Source of the DNA: Chloroflexota bacterium
GTDB taxonomy: Bacteria > Chloroflexota > Limnocylindria > Limnocylindrales > CSP1-4
Assembly: GCA_003169735.1 (NCBI GenBank)
Contig: PNAP01000051.1
Location: 1-34,521 of the forward strand
DNA length: 34,521 nucleotides
Direction of reading: 5' to 3'
Program-made: the position numbers and the translations under genes
The notes under the pieces: generated by a model
Databases searched by the model: none
The model's input: the letters and a program-made list of their open reading frames with translations, nothing else
What the model was told of the DNA's origin: nothing
Part shown: piece after piece, positions 7,246 to 15,113 of the stretch
How the letters are laid out: every line of letters begins with the position of its first letter
How positions within the stretch are numbered: the first letter of the stretch is position 1

Positions 7246-8367
7246 ATGACTGGCTGGCGGAGCATCTGGACGCCGCAGCGTGCTCGGCTGTGGCTGGCGG
7301 CCGGCGTCGTCGCAGCCTACTTGCCCGTCCTCGGCATGCCGTTCCGCGGGTGGCTCGACTTCAGCGCGTTCTACGCTGCCGGGTCATTGGCGTTCACGGC
7401 CGACGTCACCCGGCTCGACGCCATCGTCGCCTTCCAGCAGGCGCACGGCCTGCCCATCACGCCGTTCGTCTACCCGGCCGGGGTCGCGTTGCCGTACGCG
7501 CTGCTCTCGGCCTTGCCGTACGACGTCGCGGCGGCGCTCCACGTCGGGCTGATGTTGGTCATCCTGGCCGTGGCAGCTCGCCTCGGGGCGGACCTTCTGG
7601 GCTTGCCGCGTCGCTGGGTGGTGCTTGGCGCGCTGGCATGGGGGCCTGCGGCCGCAGGCGTCGTCTCGGGCCAGAACACATCGGTCGCGTTGCTGCTCGT
7701 CGTGCTGGCGGCGCGCGCCGCGGTCTCCGGGCGGCGAACCTTGGCCGGCGTCACCATCGGCATCCTCGCCTACAAGCCGCAGCTCGCGGCGCCCCTCGCC
7801 GGCCTCTCCGTGCTGCGGGGATGGTGGCGCGCGCTCGTCGCTGTGGCGGCAGTCGTCGGGGTCTGGTACCTGCTCGGGGTCCTGGCCACGGGCGGGAACG
7901 CCACCTGGCCAAGGGACTGGCTGGACACCCTGTCGCGCTACTCCACCGCCGATTTCCAGGAGAACGGCTGGCAGGCCATCAGCCTGCCCGCTCTCGGCAC
8001 CCGACTCGAGATCGCCACCGGCCTGCCGCTGCTGACACTGCTCGGCTTCATCGCTGGCGGCGCCATCGTGTTCATCTGCCTTCCGGCCATGCGCCGCCTG
8101 CCACCGCTCGACGCGTTCGCCCTGGCCTGCGCGTGCGGTCTCGTGGTCAGCCCGCACGCGTGGGTCTATGACGCGACGCTGCTCCTGCCTGCGCTCGGTG
8201 TCCTCGCGGTACGCGCCAATGCACGCGGCTGGCCATGGCAGGATCGCTGGCTGTTCGTCGGGGTCTTCATCGTCGGCCTCACCTGGCCGATCGGCGGCGT
8301 GGTCGGTTTGACCCTGATGCCGGTGCTGGTGGTGGCGCTGCCGATCGCCCTGCTCCGATCGGCTTAA
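7246..8367 (+). CDS. GT87 family (DUF2029) membrane glycosyltransferase
   Basis: This is a multi-pass integral membrane protein of the GT87/DUF2029 family. Known members are polyprenyl-phosphate-mannose-dependent mannosyltransferases of actinobacterial lipoglycans. The 373-residue protein shows about ten hydrophobic segments and the usual family landmarks. These are an early loop acidic site (FRGWLDFSAFYAAG), FVYPAGVALPYALLSALPY, SGQNTSVALLLV, LAYKPQLAAPLAGL and, near the end, SPHAWVYDATLLLPAL. The ATG at 7246 is chosen because GGGG lies 9 nt upstream; a TTG two codons earlier is possible. The substrate cannot be told from sequence. The stop codon overlaps the stop codon of the convergent NfnB-like gene within the palindrome CTTAAG. 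Confidence 0.85.
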   Translation: MTGWRSIWTPQRARLWLAAGVVAAYLPVLGMPFRGWLDFSAFYAAGSLAFTADVTRLDAIVAFQQAHGLPITPFVYPAGVALPYALLSALPYDVAAALHVGLMLVILAVAARLGADLLGLPRRWVVLGALAWGPAAAGVVSGQNTSVALLLVVLAARAAVSGRRTLAGVTIGILAYKPQLAAPLAGLSVLRGWWRALVAVAAVVGVWYLLGVLATGGNATWPRDWLDTLSRYSTADFQENGWQAISLPALGTRLEIATGLPLLTLLGFIAGGAIVFICLPAMRRLPPLDAFALACACGLVVSPHAWVYDATLLLPALGVLAVRANARGWPWQDRWLFVGVFIVGLTWPIGGVVGLTLMPVLVVALPIALLRSA

Positions 8368-9962
8368 GCTGTCGGTCCTTCGGGGCGAGACGCCGCATCA
8401 ACAGCGGCCGCGGCCTCTTTGGCCGCTCTGGCGGCCTTTGCAGCTTCGACGGCTTCGGCCACGCGGGCGGCCCTGGCTGCCTGCGCAGCTTCGGCAGCCT
8501 GCGCAGCTTCGGCGGCAGCGGCCGCGTCGGCGGCCTTGGCCGCTTCTGGGTCGAGATACCGCGCGATGGCGTTCGCCGCGCGCTTGCCGTCGCCCATGGC
8601 CAGGATGACCGTGGCCGCGCCGCGCACGATGTCGCCACCGGCGAAGACGCCCGGCAGGCTGGTCATGCCCGAATCGTCCACGATGAGATAGCCCCATTCG
8701 TTGATGGCGAGATCCGGCTCGCTCGCCGTCAGGAGCGGATTGCTCCGCGTGCCGATCGCGACCACGACCATGTCGCATGGCAGGATGAACTCGGAGCCTG
8801 GGACCTCCACGGGGCGTCGGCGACCGGACTCGTCGGGCTCGCCGAGCTCCATGCGCACGCAGCGCAGCCCGGTGACCCAGCGCTCGTCGTTGCCGAGCAC
8901 CTCGGTCGGAGCGACCTGCAGTTCGAAGCGGACGCCTTCCTGCTCCGCGTGATGGACTTCCTCGCGCCGGGCCGGCAACTCATCGTGCCCGCGGCGGTAG
9001 ACGATGATCGCCTCACTGGCGCCCATCCGACGTGCCGTCCGGACGGCGTCCATGGCGACGTTGCCGCCACCGACCACGGCCACGCGCTGACCGTGCAGCA
9101 CGGGCGTGTCCGAATCGGCCCTGAAGGCGCCCATCAGGTTGACCCGCGTGAGGTACTCGTTGGCCGAGTAGACGCCCTTCAGATGCTCGCCCGGCACATT
9201 CATGAAGACGGGCAAGCCAGCCCCCACGGCGAGGAAGACGGCGTCGTACATCTCGCGCAGTTCGTGCAGCGTCCAGGTCCGGCCGATGACTGCGTCGACC
9301 TGGATCTCGACGCCCTGGTCGCGGAGTCGATCGACCTCGCTCTGGACGATGTCCTTGGGCAGCCGGAACTCCGGGATGCCGTAGATGAGCACGCCGCCCG
9401 CGGCGTGGAACGCCTCGAAGATGGTCACGTGGTGGCCCGACTTGGCCAGCTCCCCGGCGGCCGTGAGCCCGGCCGGTCCCGACCCGACCACGGCGACGCG
9501 CTTGCCGCTCGGCGGGTGGACGGTGAGGGGCATCTGGTCGCGATGGGTCAGCGCCCAGTCCGCCACATAGCGCTCCAGGGCGCCGATGGCGACCGGTGCA
9601 CCCTTCTTGCCGCGGAGGCACTTGCCTTCGCACTGCGTCTCCTGCGGGCAGACACGCCCGGTCACGCACGGCAGGGCGTTGTCATCGAGCAGCGACTCGG
9701 CTGCACCATGGACATCGCCACGGGCCACGAGGTCGATGAAGCGCGGGATGTTGACCCGGACCGGACAGCCCTCGATGCAGGTCGGGTTCTTGCACTGGAG
9801 GCAGCGTTCGGCCTCGGAGACGGCGAGCAGCTCGGTGAACCCGAGGTTCACCTCGCTGAAGTCGAGCACGCGCGTCTGGGCGGCCTGCTCGGGCATCGAG
9901 TTCCGCTCGATGGCCATCTTCTCCCGGTTGGTGAGCGTAGGTCGCTCGGCCTGGTCGGTCAT
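8364..9962 (-). CDS. NfnB/SudA-like FAD-iron-sulfur oxidoreductase (GltA-type) with Ala-rich tail
   Basis: This flavoprotein is of the glutamate synthase small chain/NfnB type. With its NfnA partner it would move electrons between NADPH, NADH and ferredoxin, or reduce polysulfide. In the 532-residue protein, N-terminal Cys residues 54, 57, 62, 66 and 99, 105, 111, 115 ligate two 4Fe-4S clusters. Two dinucleotide folds follow: VVGSGPAG (158-165) for FAD and VVGGGNVAMDAVR for NAD(P). The closing FAD motif is FAGGDIVRGAATVILAMGDGKRAA. The core ends at about residue 469. Beyond it is a 64-residue tail almost entirely of Ala, Glu, Lys, Gln and Arg, which normal family members lack. The ATG overlaps the stop of the upstream NfnA-like gene by 4 nt (ATGA), so the two are translationally coupled. 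GltA of a homomeric glutamate synthase is an alternative name. Confidence 0.9.
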   Translation of the reverse strand: MTDQAERPTLTNREKMAIERNSMPEQAAQTRVLDFSEVNLGFTELLAVSEAERCLQCKNPTCIEGCPVRVNIPRFIDLVARGDVHGAAESLLDDNALPCVTGRVCPQETQCEGKCLRGKKGAPVAIGALERYVADWALTHRDQMPLTVHPPSGKRVAVVGSGPAGLTAAGELAKSGHHVTIFEAFHAAGGVLIYGIPEFRLPKDIVQSEVDRLRDQGVEIQVDAVIGRTWTLHELREMYDAVFLAVGAGLPVFMNVPGEHLKGVYSANEYLTRVNLMGAFRADSDTPVLHGQRVAVVGGGNVAMDAVRTARRMGASEAIIVYRRGHDELPARREEVHHAEQEGVRFELQVAPTEVLGNDERWVTGLRCVRMELGEPDESGRRRPVEVPGSEFILPCDMVVVAIGTRSNPLLTASEPDLAINEWGYLIVDDSGMTSLPGVFAGGDIVRGAATVILAMGDGKRAANAIARYLDPEAAKAADAAAAAEAAQAAEAAQAARAARVAEAVEAAKAARAAKEAAAAVDAASRPEGPTA

Positions 9963-10810
9963 CGAGCTGCCGCCTCAGCCAGCGCGGGCAGGAGGCAGGC
10001 CGTTCGCCGCGCCACCGCCGCCTGCTCGAAGTCGCGGTAGGTCGTCAGGCGATCCGCAAGGAGACCGAAGTCGACCTGGTGGGCGTCGAATTCGGGGCCA
10101 TCCACGCAGGCGTACTTGGAGACGCCACCGATGGAGACTCGGCAGCCGCCGCACATGCCGGTTCCGTCGACCATGATCGCGTTGAGCGAGACGAGCGTCG
10201 GCACTTTGTACGGCAGGGTCAGCGCCGACACCGCCTTCATCATCGGCACCGGGCCCACGGCGTAGACGTGGTCGACGCCGCCCTCGTCGAGCAGGTCGCG
10301 CAGCGCGTCGGTCACGAAGCCGTGCCGGCCGTAGCTGCCGTCGTCCGTGCACACGAGGACCGGTCCGTAGCGGCGCAGCTCTTCCTCGAAGATGACCCAT
10401 TCGCGCGATCGCCCGCCGATGACGCTGGTCACCGGCACGCCGAGCGCGGCGAGCCCCTGCGCGATGGGATGGACGACCGCCGTGCCAACGCCGCCGCCCA
10501 CGCACACGGCGTGGCCCGTCGTGAGCAGTTCGGTCGGGCTGCCGAGGGGGCCGACCACGTCGGCGATCGAATCACCGGGCGCGACCTCGACGAGGTCCAT
10601 GGTGCTCTTGCCGACGGCCTGGATGACGAGGGTGATGGTGCCCGCCTCGGCGTCCGCGTCGGCGATGGTCAGCGGGATGCGCTCGGCGTCAGGGCCGCGC
10701 CGCACGATGACGAACTGGCCGGGCTGGCGCACCTGTGCGATGCGCGGCGCTTCCACGACCAATCGTGTGACGTTGGGTGAGAGTGCGGTCGCGGCGAGGA
10801 CGGGATACAT
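9959..10810 (-). CDS. NfnA/SudB-like ferredoxin-NAD(P) reductase subunit
   Basis: This 283-residue protein is the small flavin subunit that pairs with NfnB/SudA. It belongs to the dihydroorotate dehydrogenase electron-transfer (PyrK-like) family. It has an N-terminal FAD-binding barrel (PGQFVIVRRGPDAERIPLTIAD, 30-51), a nucleotide-binding GGGVGTA (105-111) and a C-terminal 2Fe-2S site. That site is formed by D215, C220, C223 and C235 (MVDGTGMCGGCRVS...YAC), the Asp-plus-three-Cys pattern typical of NfnA. Its stop codon overlaps the NfnB-like start by 4 nt. Upstream is a 104-bp gap to the next gene in the same direction; no clear ribosome site precedes the ATG. In Nfn complexes this pair performs flavin-based electron bifurcation. 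Whether it does so here is inference. Confidence 0.9.
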   Translation of the reverse strand: MYPVLAATALSPNVTRLVVEAPRIAQVRQPGQFVIVRRGPDAERIPLTIADADAEAGTITLVIQAVGKSTMDLVEVAPGDSIADVVGPLGSPTELLTTGHAVCVGGGVGTAVVHPIAQGLAALGVPVTSVIGGRSREWVIFEEELRRYGPVLVCTDDGSYGRHGFVTDALRDLLDEGGVDHVYAVGPVPMMKAVSALTLPYKVPTLVSLNAIMVDGTGMCGGCRVSIGGVSKYACVDGPEFDAHQVDFGLLADRLTTYRDFEQAAVARRTACLLPALAEAAAR

Positions 10811-10914
10811 GCAGACACTCGTGCGGGTACTTGTGTGCTTGATGGTGGCGGCTGGCGTACTCGGGACAACCGGCGGAATGGACCGAGAAGCGGGGGCCGA
10901 ACGTCACCGTTGCG

Positions 10915-11760
10915 TCAGGACGCGACGGGTGCTCCCGATGGCGCCGGCGACCCGTCCGGCATGGTCGCCACCTTGCCCTTCGGCCAATAGAGTTCTTTCT
11001 TGACGTGGAATTCCGGGAAGCCGGCATGCAGCAGGAGCGACTCGACGTTCAGGATCATGTCCGGGTTACCGCAGATGTAGACGACCGTCTTCTCCGGCCT
11101 GAGCCGCAGGTCATGCACGACATCCCGGACGACGCCTTCGGCTCGACCGGTGTGCCCCGTCCAGCCGGCGTTGCGCGGGTCATCGGGGCGGGAGACGGTC
11201 GGGACGTAGGTCAGCGGGTAGGTGCGATCGCGCTGCCAGCTCTCGAGCAGTTCGCGGTAGCCGAGTTCATGGACATAGGAGCAGCCGTTGAGCATGACGA
11301 TCCGCCGTGGGCGGCCCTGGAGTGCCAGTTGGCGCATCATCGAGATGAACGGCGCGATGCCGGTCCCTGTCGATACGAACAGGTGCGTCCGGTCATCGTC
11401 GGGCTCGAGGAGGAAGCGTCCCTTCGGTCCGATCATCCGCATCTCGTGGCCGATGGGCAGGCGCCACAGCAGCGTGGTGAACCGCATGATGGGCACGAGC
11501 CGGACGTAGAACTCGTAGCCTTCCGTGCTCGCCTCCTCGGGCGGCGAGGCCACCGAATAGGGGCGTTGCCAGAGCTTGCCGTCGGCGTAGACCCCGATGG
11601 TCATGTACTGACCGGCGTCGAACGGGGTTGGCTCGCCGTCGAAGCGGACCCAGAACGTGGCGAGGTCGCTGGTCTGGTCGACGCGGCGGACGAGCCGGGC
11701 GTTGTACTGGGGGTTGATCGCCTCGATGGCGCGCTCGTCATCGTAGTGGTGGGGTCTCAT
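10915..11760 (-). CDS. Ferredoxin-NADP reductase-like FAD oxidoreductase
   Basis: This is a 281-residue cytoplasmic flavoprotein of the ferredoxin-NADP+ reductase superfamily (plant/bacterial Fpr type). The FAD-binding barrel carries FDAGQYMTIGV and the RPYS motif (66-69). The NAD(P) domain has STGTGIAPF (130-138) and YICGNPDMI near residue 230. No iron-sulfur motif is present, so electrons must go to a separate partner such as ferredoxin or flavodoxin. It lies upstream of the NfnA/NfnB-like pair on the same strand with a 104-bp gap and may share a transcript. On the minus strand a TACCAT hexamer about 45 nt before the ATG is a possible -10 box; no strong ribosome site is seen. Confidence 0.88.
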   Translation of the reverse strand: MRPHHYDDERAIEAINPQYNARLVRRVDQTSDLATFWVRFDGEPTPFDAGQYMTIGVYADGKLWQRPYSVASPPEEASTEGYEFYVRLVPIMRFTTLLWRLPIGHEMRMIGPKGRFLLEPDDDRTHLFVSTGTGIAPFISMMRQLALQGRPRRIVMLNGCSYVHELGYRELLESWQRDRTYPLTYVPTVSRPDDPRNAGWTGHTGRAEGVVRDVVHDLRLRPEKTVVYICGNPDMILNVESLLLHAGFPEFHVKKELYWPKGKVATMPDGSPAPSGAPVAS

Positions 11761-11837
11761 CAGGTGGCTGTCTCACTTGATCGCGTTGCGTTGGATCGCC
11801 CGTCCATGGTACCTGCGCCGTCAGATGCCGGGGTCGA

Positions 11838-12209
11838 TCACTTCCCGTCCTGAGCGTCGTCGTCGGCCGGATCGAGGCTGATCCGGTGCAGGATGCGATG
11901 GACGAGCGGCGCGAACAGGATGCCGGCCACGACCAGAAAGACGACGCCCGAGTAGAGGGCGTAGATACCGGCGAAGACCTTGGCGGCGTTGTCCTGGAGC
12001 ACATCCACCGGGCCCATGCCACCAAGGATCATCGACGCGTTCAGGAAGGCGTCGACCAGCGAGAGATGGCCGAGGGTGGCGTAGCCAACGACGCCGATGA
12101 CCAGGGACCCGCCCAGGATGACCAGCGCGAACCCGAGATGCCGCGCGAACCGAACCCCGAATGCCCGCCACGAGATGAGCGGCTCTGACCGATGTTCGTA
12201 CAACTCCAT
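11838..12209 (-). CDS. Small two-helix membrane protein with a pore-loop-like motif
   Basis: The 123-residue product has two strong membrane helices (LGFALVILGGSLVIGVVGYATL, 25-46, and AGIYALYSGVVFLVVAGILFA, about 79-99). A short hydrophobic loop lies between them, LVDAFLNASMILGGMGPVD. This layout matches the M1-pore-M2 plan of two-transmembrane potassium channels, with GGMGPVD in the place of the TVGYGD filter. The filter residues are not conserved, so potassium conduction is doubtful; conserved proteins of this kind are usually annotated as hypothetical. The N-terminus and the tail (HRISLDPADDDAQDGK) are cytosolic by the positive-inside rule. AGGAGG lies only 1 nt before the ATG; a TTG two codons later has better spacing (7 nt). 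It is divergent from ppdK. Confidence 0.7.
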   Translation of the reverse strand: MELYEHRSEPLISWRAFGVRFARHLGFALVILGGSLVIGVVGYATLGHLSLVDAFLNASMILGGMGPVDVLQDNAAKVFAGIYALYSGVVFLVVAGILFAPLVHRILHRISLDPADDDAQDGK

Positions 12210-12271
12210 TCCTCCTCTTCGGCCCGATCGCCCCGAAGCCTGTCACATCCGGCCCCGAAGCCATCCACGCG

Positions 12272-12277
12272 TACAAT
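12272..12277 (+). promoter_or_regulatory. -10 hexamer for ppdK
   Basis: TACAAT, close to the housekeeping consensus, lies 33 nt before the ppdK ATG. The short leader then contains an AGGAG ribosome site (12299-12303) with 7-nt spacing. I see no good -35 box at the right distance. Confidence 0.5.
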
Positions 12278-12310
12278 CGAATCTCGCCCTTCCGCCCCAG
12301 GAGTTTCTCC

Positions 12311-15106
12311 ATGACCGCCACGACCGCCCCATCGACCGAGCGTCCGCACCGCGCCACCAAGCGCTACATCTACGCGTGGGGCGACGGCCATGCCGAGGGT
12401 GACGCCTCGATGCGCGACCTGCTCGGTGGCAAGGGCGCCGGTCTGGCCGAGATGACCAACGCCGGCCTGCCCGTGCCGCCCGGCTTCACCATCACGACTG
12501 CCGCCTGCAACGACTACTTCGCGGCGGGCGAGAAGCTGCCCGATGGTCTCTGGGATGACGTGCTCGAGGCCATCGCCGAGGTGGAGCGCGAGACGGGCAA
12601 GGGCTTCGGCAGCGCCACGAACCCGCTCCTCGTGAGCGTCCGCTCCGGCGCCAGGTTCTCGATGCCCGGCATGATGGACACCGTCCTCAACCTCGGCCTC
12701 AACGACGAGACACTCCATGGCCTCGTCGCCCTGACCGGCAACGAGCGTTTCGGGTGGGACGCGTATCGCCGCTTCATCCAGATGTTCGGCCGCATCGTCA
12801 TGGAGGTCCCGGCCGAGCGGTTCGACGAGGCCTTCGACGCCGCCAAGCACGCCCACGGCGCGGCGCAGGACACCGATCTCGACGCTGCCGCACTGAACGA
12901 GGTCGTTGTCGCGTTCAAGGCCATCGTCCGCGAGGTAACCGGGCGCGACTTCCCGACCGACCCGCGTGAGCAGCTCGACCTGGCCGTCAAGGCCGTCTTC
13001 GGCAGCTGGTTCGGCAAGCGCGCTCGCGACTATCGCGACTACAACAAGATCGCCCACGATCTCGGCACGGCCGTCAACGTCGTGACCATGGTCTTCGGCA
13101 ACATGGGCGACGATTCGGGCACGGGCGTCGCCTTCACGCGTGACCCGAACACCGGCGAAAAGGTGCTCTACGGGGAGTACCTGACCAACGCCCAGGGCGA
13201 GGACGTTGTGGCCGGCATCCGGACCCCGCAACCGATCAGCCACATGCGCGACGAGTTGCCCGCCGCCTACGCTGAGTTCCAGGCCATCGCCGACCGCCTC
13301 GAGCGCCACTACAAGGACGTTCAGGACCTCGAGTTCACCATCGAGCGCGGCCGCCTCTACATGCTCCAGACGCGTTCCGCCAAGCGCACGGCCGCGGCTG
13401 CCGTCCGGATCGCCTCGGACATGGTCGAGTCGGGCATGATCACCGAGCGCGAGGCCCTCGCCCGGATCGAGCCCACCCAGGTCGACCAGCTGCTGCGCGA
13501 CCAATTCGACCAGGTCGCCAAGGCCAAGGCGCCGCGCCTGACAGCCGGCCTCAACGCGTCGCCCGGCGCGGCGGTCGGCATGGCCGTGTTCGATGCCGAC
13601 CGCGCCGCCGAGATGGGCGCCGCCGGCCAGAAGGTCATCCTCGTCCGCATCGAGACGAGCCCGGACGATTTCCACGGCATGGCCGCCGCCCAGGGCGTGC
13701 TCACCGCTCGCGGCGGCGCAACCTCGCATGCGGCCGTCGTCGCCCGACAGATCGGCAAGCCCTGCGTGGCCGGCTGCGCCGCGCTCGTCATCGATTACGG
13801 CACGCGCACGGCGCGGGTGGACGGCCTCGGCTTCTCCGAGGGCGACTGGATCAGCGTCGACGGCTCGACCGGCGAGGTCTACCTCGGCGCGCTCCCCAAG
13901 GTCGAGGTCCACTTCGACGACCAGGTCGACCTCAAGCGCATCCTCGGCTGGGCCGACAAGGTCCGCCGGCTGATGGTCTGGACCAACGCCGACAAGCCCG
14001 AGGAGGCGGCTCTCGCACGTACCTATGGCGCCCAGGGCATCGGGCTGTGCCGGACCGAGCACATGTTCCGCGAGGGCGAGCGCCTCGACATCGTGCGCGA
14101 CGCCATCCTCGTCGCCTTCCAGGCCACCCGCGCCAAGGATCGCGCTGCCGCCGGCGAGACGCTCAGCGCGGACGAGCAGGGCGCGATCGCGCGGTTCGAC
14201 ACGGCGATGGGCAAGCTCGAGGCGCTCCAGCAGGGGGACTTCGAGGGCATCCTCGCGGCGATGACCGGGCTGCCCGTCGTCATCCGCCTCATCGACCCGC
14301 CGCTCCACGAGTTCCTGCCGAACCACAGCGACCTGCTCGTCGAGGTCACGCGCTTCGAGGACGCCAAGACGCCGCTCGACGACCCGAAGTACGCCGCGGC
14401 GCGCGAGATGCTGCGCGCCGTGGAGAGCCTGCGCGAGCAGAACCCGATGCTCGGACTGCGCGGCTGCCGGCTCGGGCTGATGATCCCCGACTTCGTGAAG
14501 ATGCAGACGCGCGCCATCCTCAACGCCGCCATCGCCGTGCGGCGGAACGGCGGCGACCCGCACGCCGAGATCATGATCCCGTTGGTCGGCCACGTGAACG
14601 AACTCACGGCGACGCGCGACCTGCTCGAGGCCGAGGCCAAGAAGGTCCAGGCCGCAGCCGGCACCACGGTCGACTACAAGTTCGGCACGATGATCGAGGT
14701 GCCGCGCGGCGCCCTGACCGCCGACGAGATCGCCAAGGACGCCGAGTTCTTCAGCTTCGGCACCAACGACCTGACCCAGATGGCCTTCGGGTACAGCCGC
14801 GATGACGCCGAGGGCGGCTTCCTGCTCACCTATGTCGAGCGCAAGATCCTGCCCGCCAATCCGTTCCAGACGCTCGATGTGACGGGCGTCGGCCAGCTCA
14901 TGCGAATGGCGGTCGAAAAGGGCCGCTCGGTGCGGCCGGGCCTCGAGATCGGCATCTGCGGCGAGCACGGCGGCGACCCCGCCTCGATCGCCTTCTGCGA
15001 CGAGATCGGCCTGAACTACGTCAGTTGCTCACCGTTCCGCGTCCCGGTCGCGCGGCTCGCTGCGGCGCAGGCCGCCATGAGTGGGGCCGCTGAGCGCGAC
15101 AAGTGA
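12311..15106 (+). CDS. ppdK: Pyruvate phosphate dikinase
   Basis: This enzyme interconverts pyruvate + ATP + phosphate and phosphoenolpyruvate + AMP + pyrophosphate, allowing PEP synthesis from pyruvate or PPi-linked glycolysis. The 931-residue protein has all three domains. The N-terminal ATP-grasp part carries GGKGAGLAEM (39-48), RSGARFSMPGMMDTVLNLG and EFTIERGRLYMLQTR (341-355). The swivelling phosphohistidine domain has GGATSHAAVVAR, with catalytic H473. The C-terminal PEP/pyruvate barrel has GIGLCRTEHMF, GCRLG, FGTNDLTQM and the Cys-containing GICGEHGGDP loop. It is slightly longer than the usual ~880 residues because of an N-terminal extension and short insertions. An AGGAG ribosome site and a TACAAT -10 box support the ATG. 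It converges on the hydrolase gene with a 7-bp gap. Confidence 0.97.
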   Translation: MTATTAPSTERPHRATKRYIYAWGDGHAEGDASMRDLLGGKGAGLAEMTNAGLPVPPGFTITTAACNDYFAAGEKLPDGLWDDVLEAIAEVERETGKGFGSATNPLLVSVRSGARFSMPGMMDTVLNLGLNDETLHGLVALTGNERFGWDAYRRFIQMFGRIVMEVPAERFDEAFDAAKHAHGAAQDTDLDAAALNEVVVAFKAIVREVTGRDFPTDPREQLDLAVKAVFGSWFGKRARDYRDYNKIAHDLGTAVNVVTMVFGNMGDDSGTGVAFTRDPNTGEKVLYGEYLTNAQGEDVVAGIRTPQPISHMRDELPAAYAEFQAIADRLERHYKDVQDLEFTIERGRLYMLQTRSAKRTAAAAVRIASDMVESGMITEREALARIEPTQVDQLLRDQFDQVAKAKAPRLTAGLNASPGAAVGMAVFDADRAAEMGAAGQKVILVRIETSPDDFHGMAAAQGVLTARGGATSHAAVVARQIGKPCVAGCAALVIDYGTRTARVDGLGFSEGDWISVDGSTGEVYLGALPKVEVHFDDQVDLKRILGWADKVRRLMVWTNADKPEEAALARTYGAQGIGLCRTEHMFREGERLDIVRDAILVAFQATRAKDRAAAGETLSADEQGAIARFDTAMGKLEALQQGDFEGILAAMTGLPVVIRLIDPPLHEFLPNHSDLLVEVTRFEDAKTPLDDPKYAAAREMLRAVESLREQNPMLGLRGCRLGLMIPDFVKMQTRAILNAAIAVRRNGGDPHAEIMIPLVGHVNELTATRDLLEAEAKKVQAAAGTTVDYKFGTMIEVPRGALTADEIAKDAEFFSFGTNDLTQMAFGYSRDDAEGGFLLTYVERKILPANPFQTLDVTGVGQLMRMAVEKGRSVRPGLEIGICGEHGGDPASIAFCDEIGLNYVSCSPFRVPVARLAAAQAAMSGAAERDK

Positions 15107-15113
15107 CCCGCCG

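Noticed and set aside
8235-10040. 601-residue plus-strand frame
   Set aside because: It is a shadow of the NfnB-like gene, whose Cys clusters and nucleotide folds are clear.
12041-14968. 975-residue open frame antisense to ppdK
   Set aside because: ppdK is certain from its motifs over the whole length, and the antisense product has only low-complexity Glu/Leu/Val/Asp sequence.
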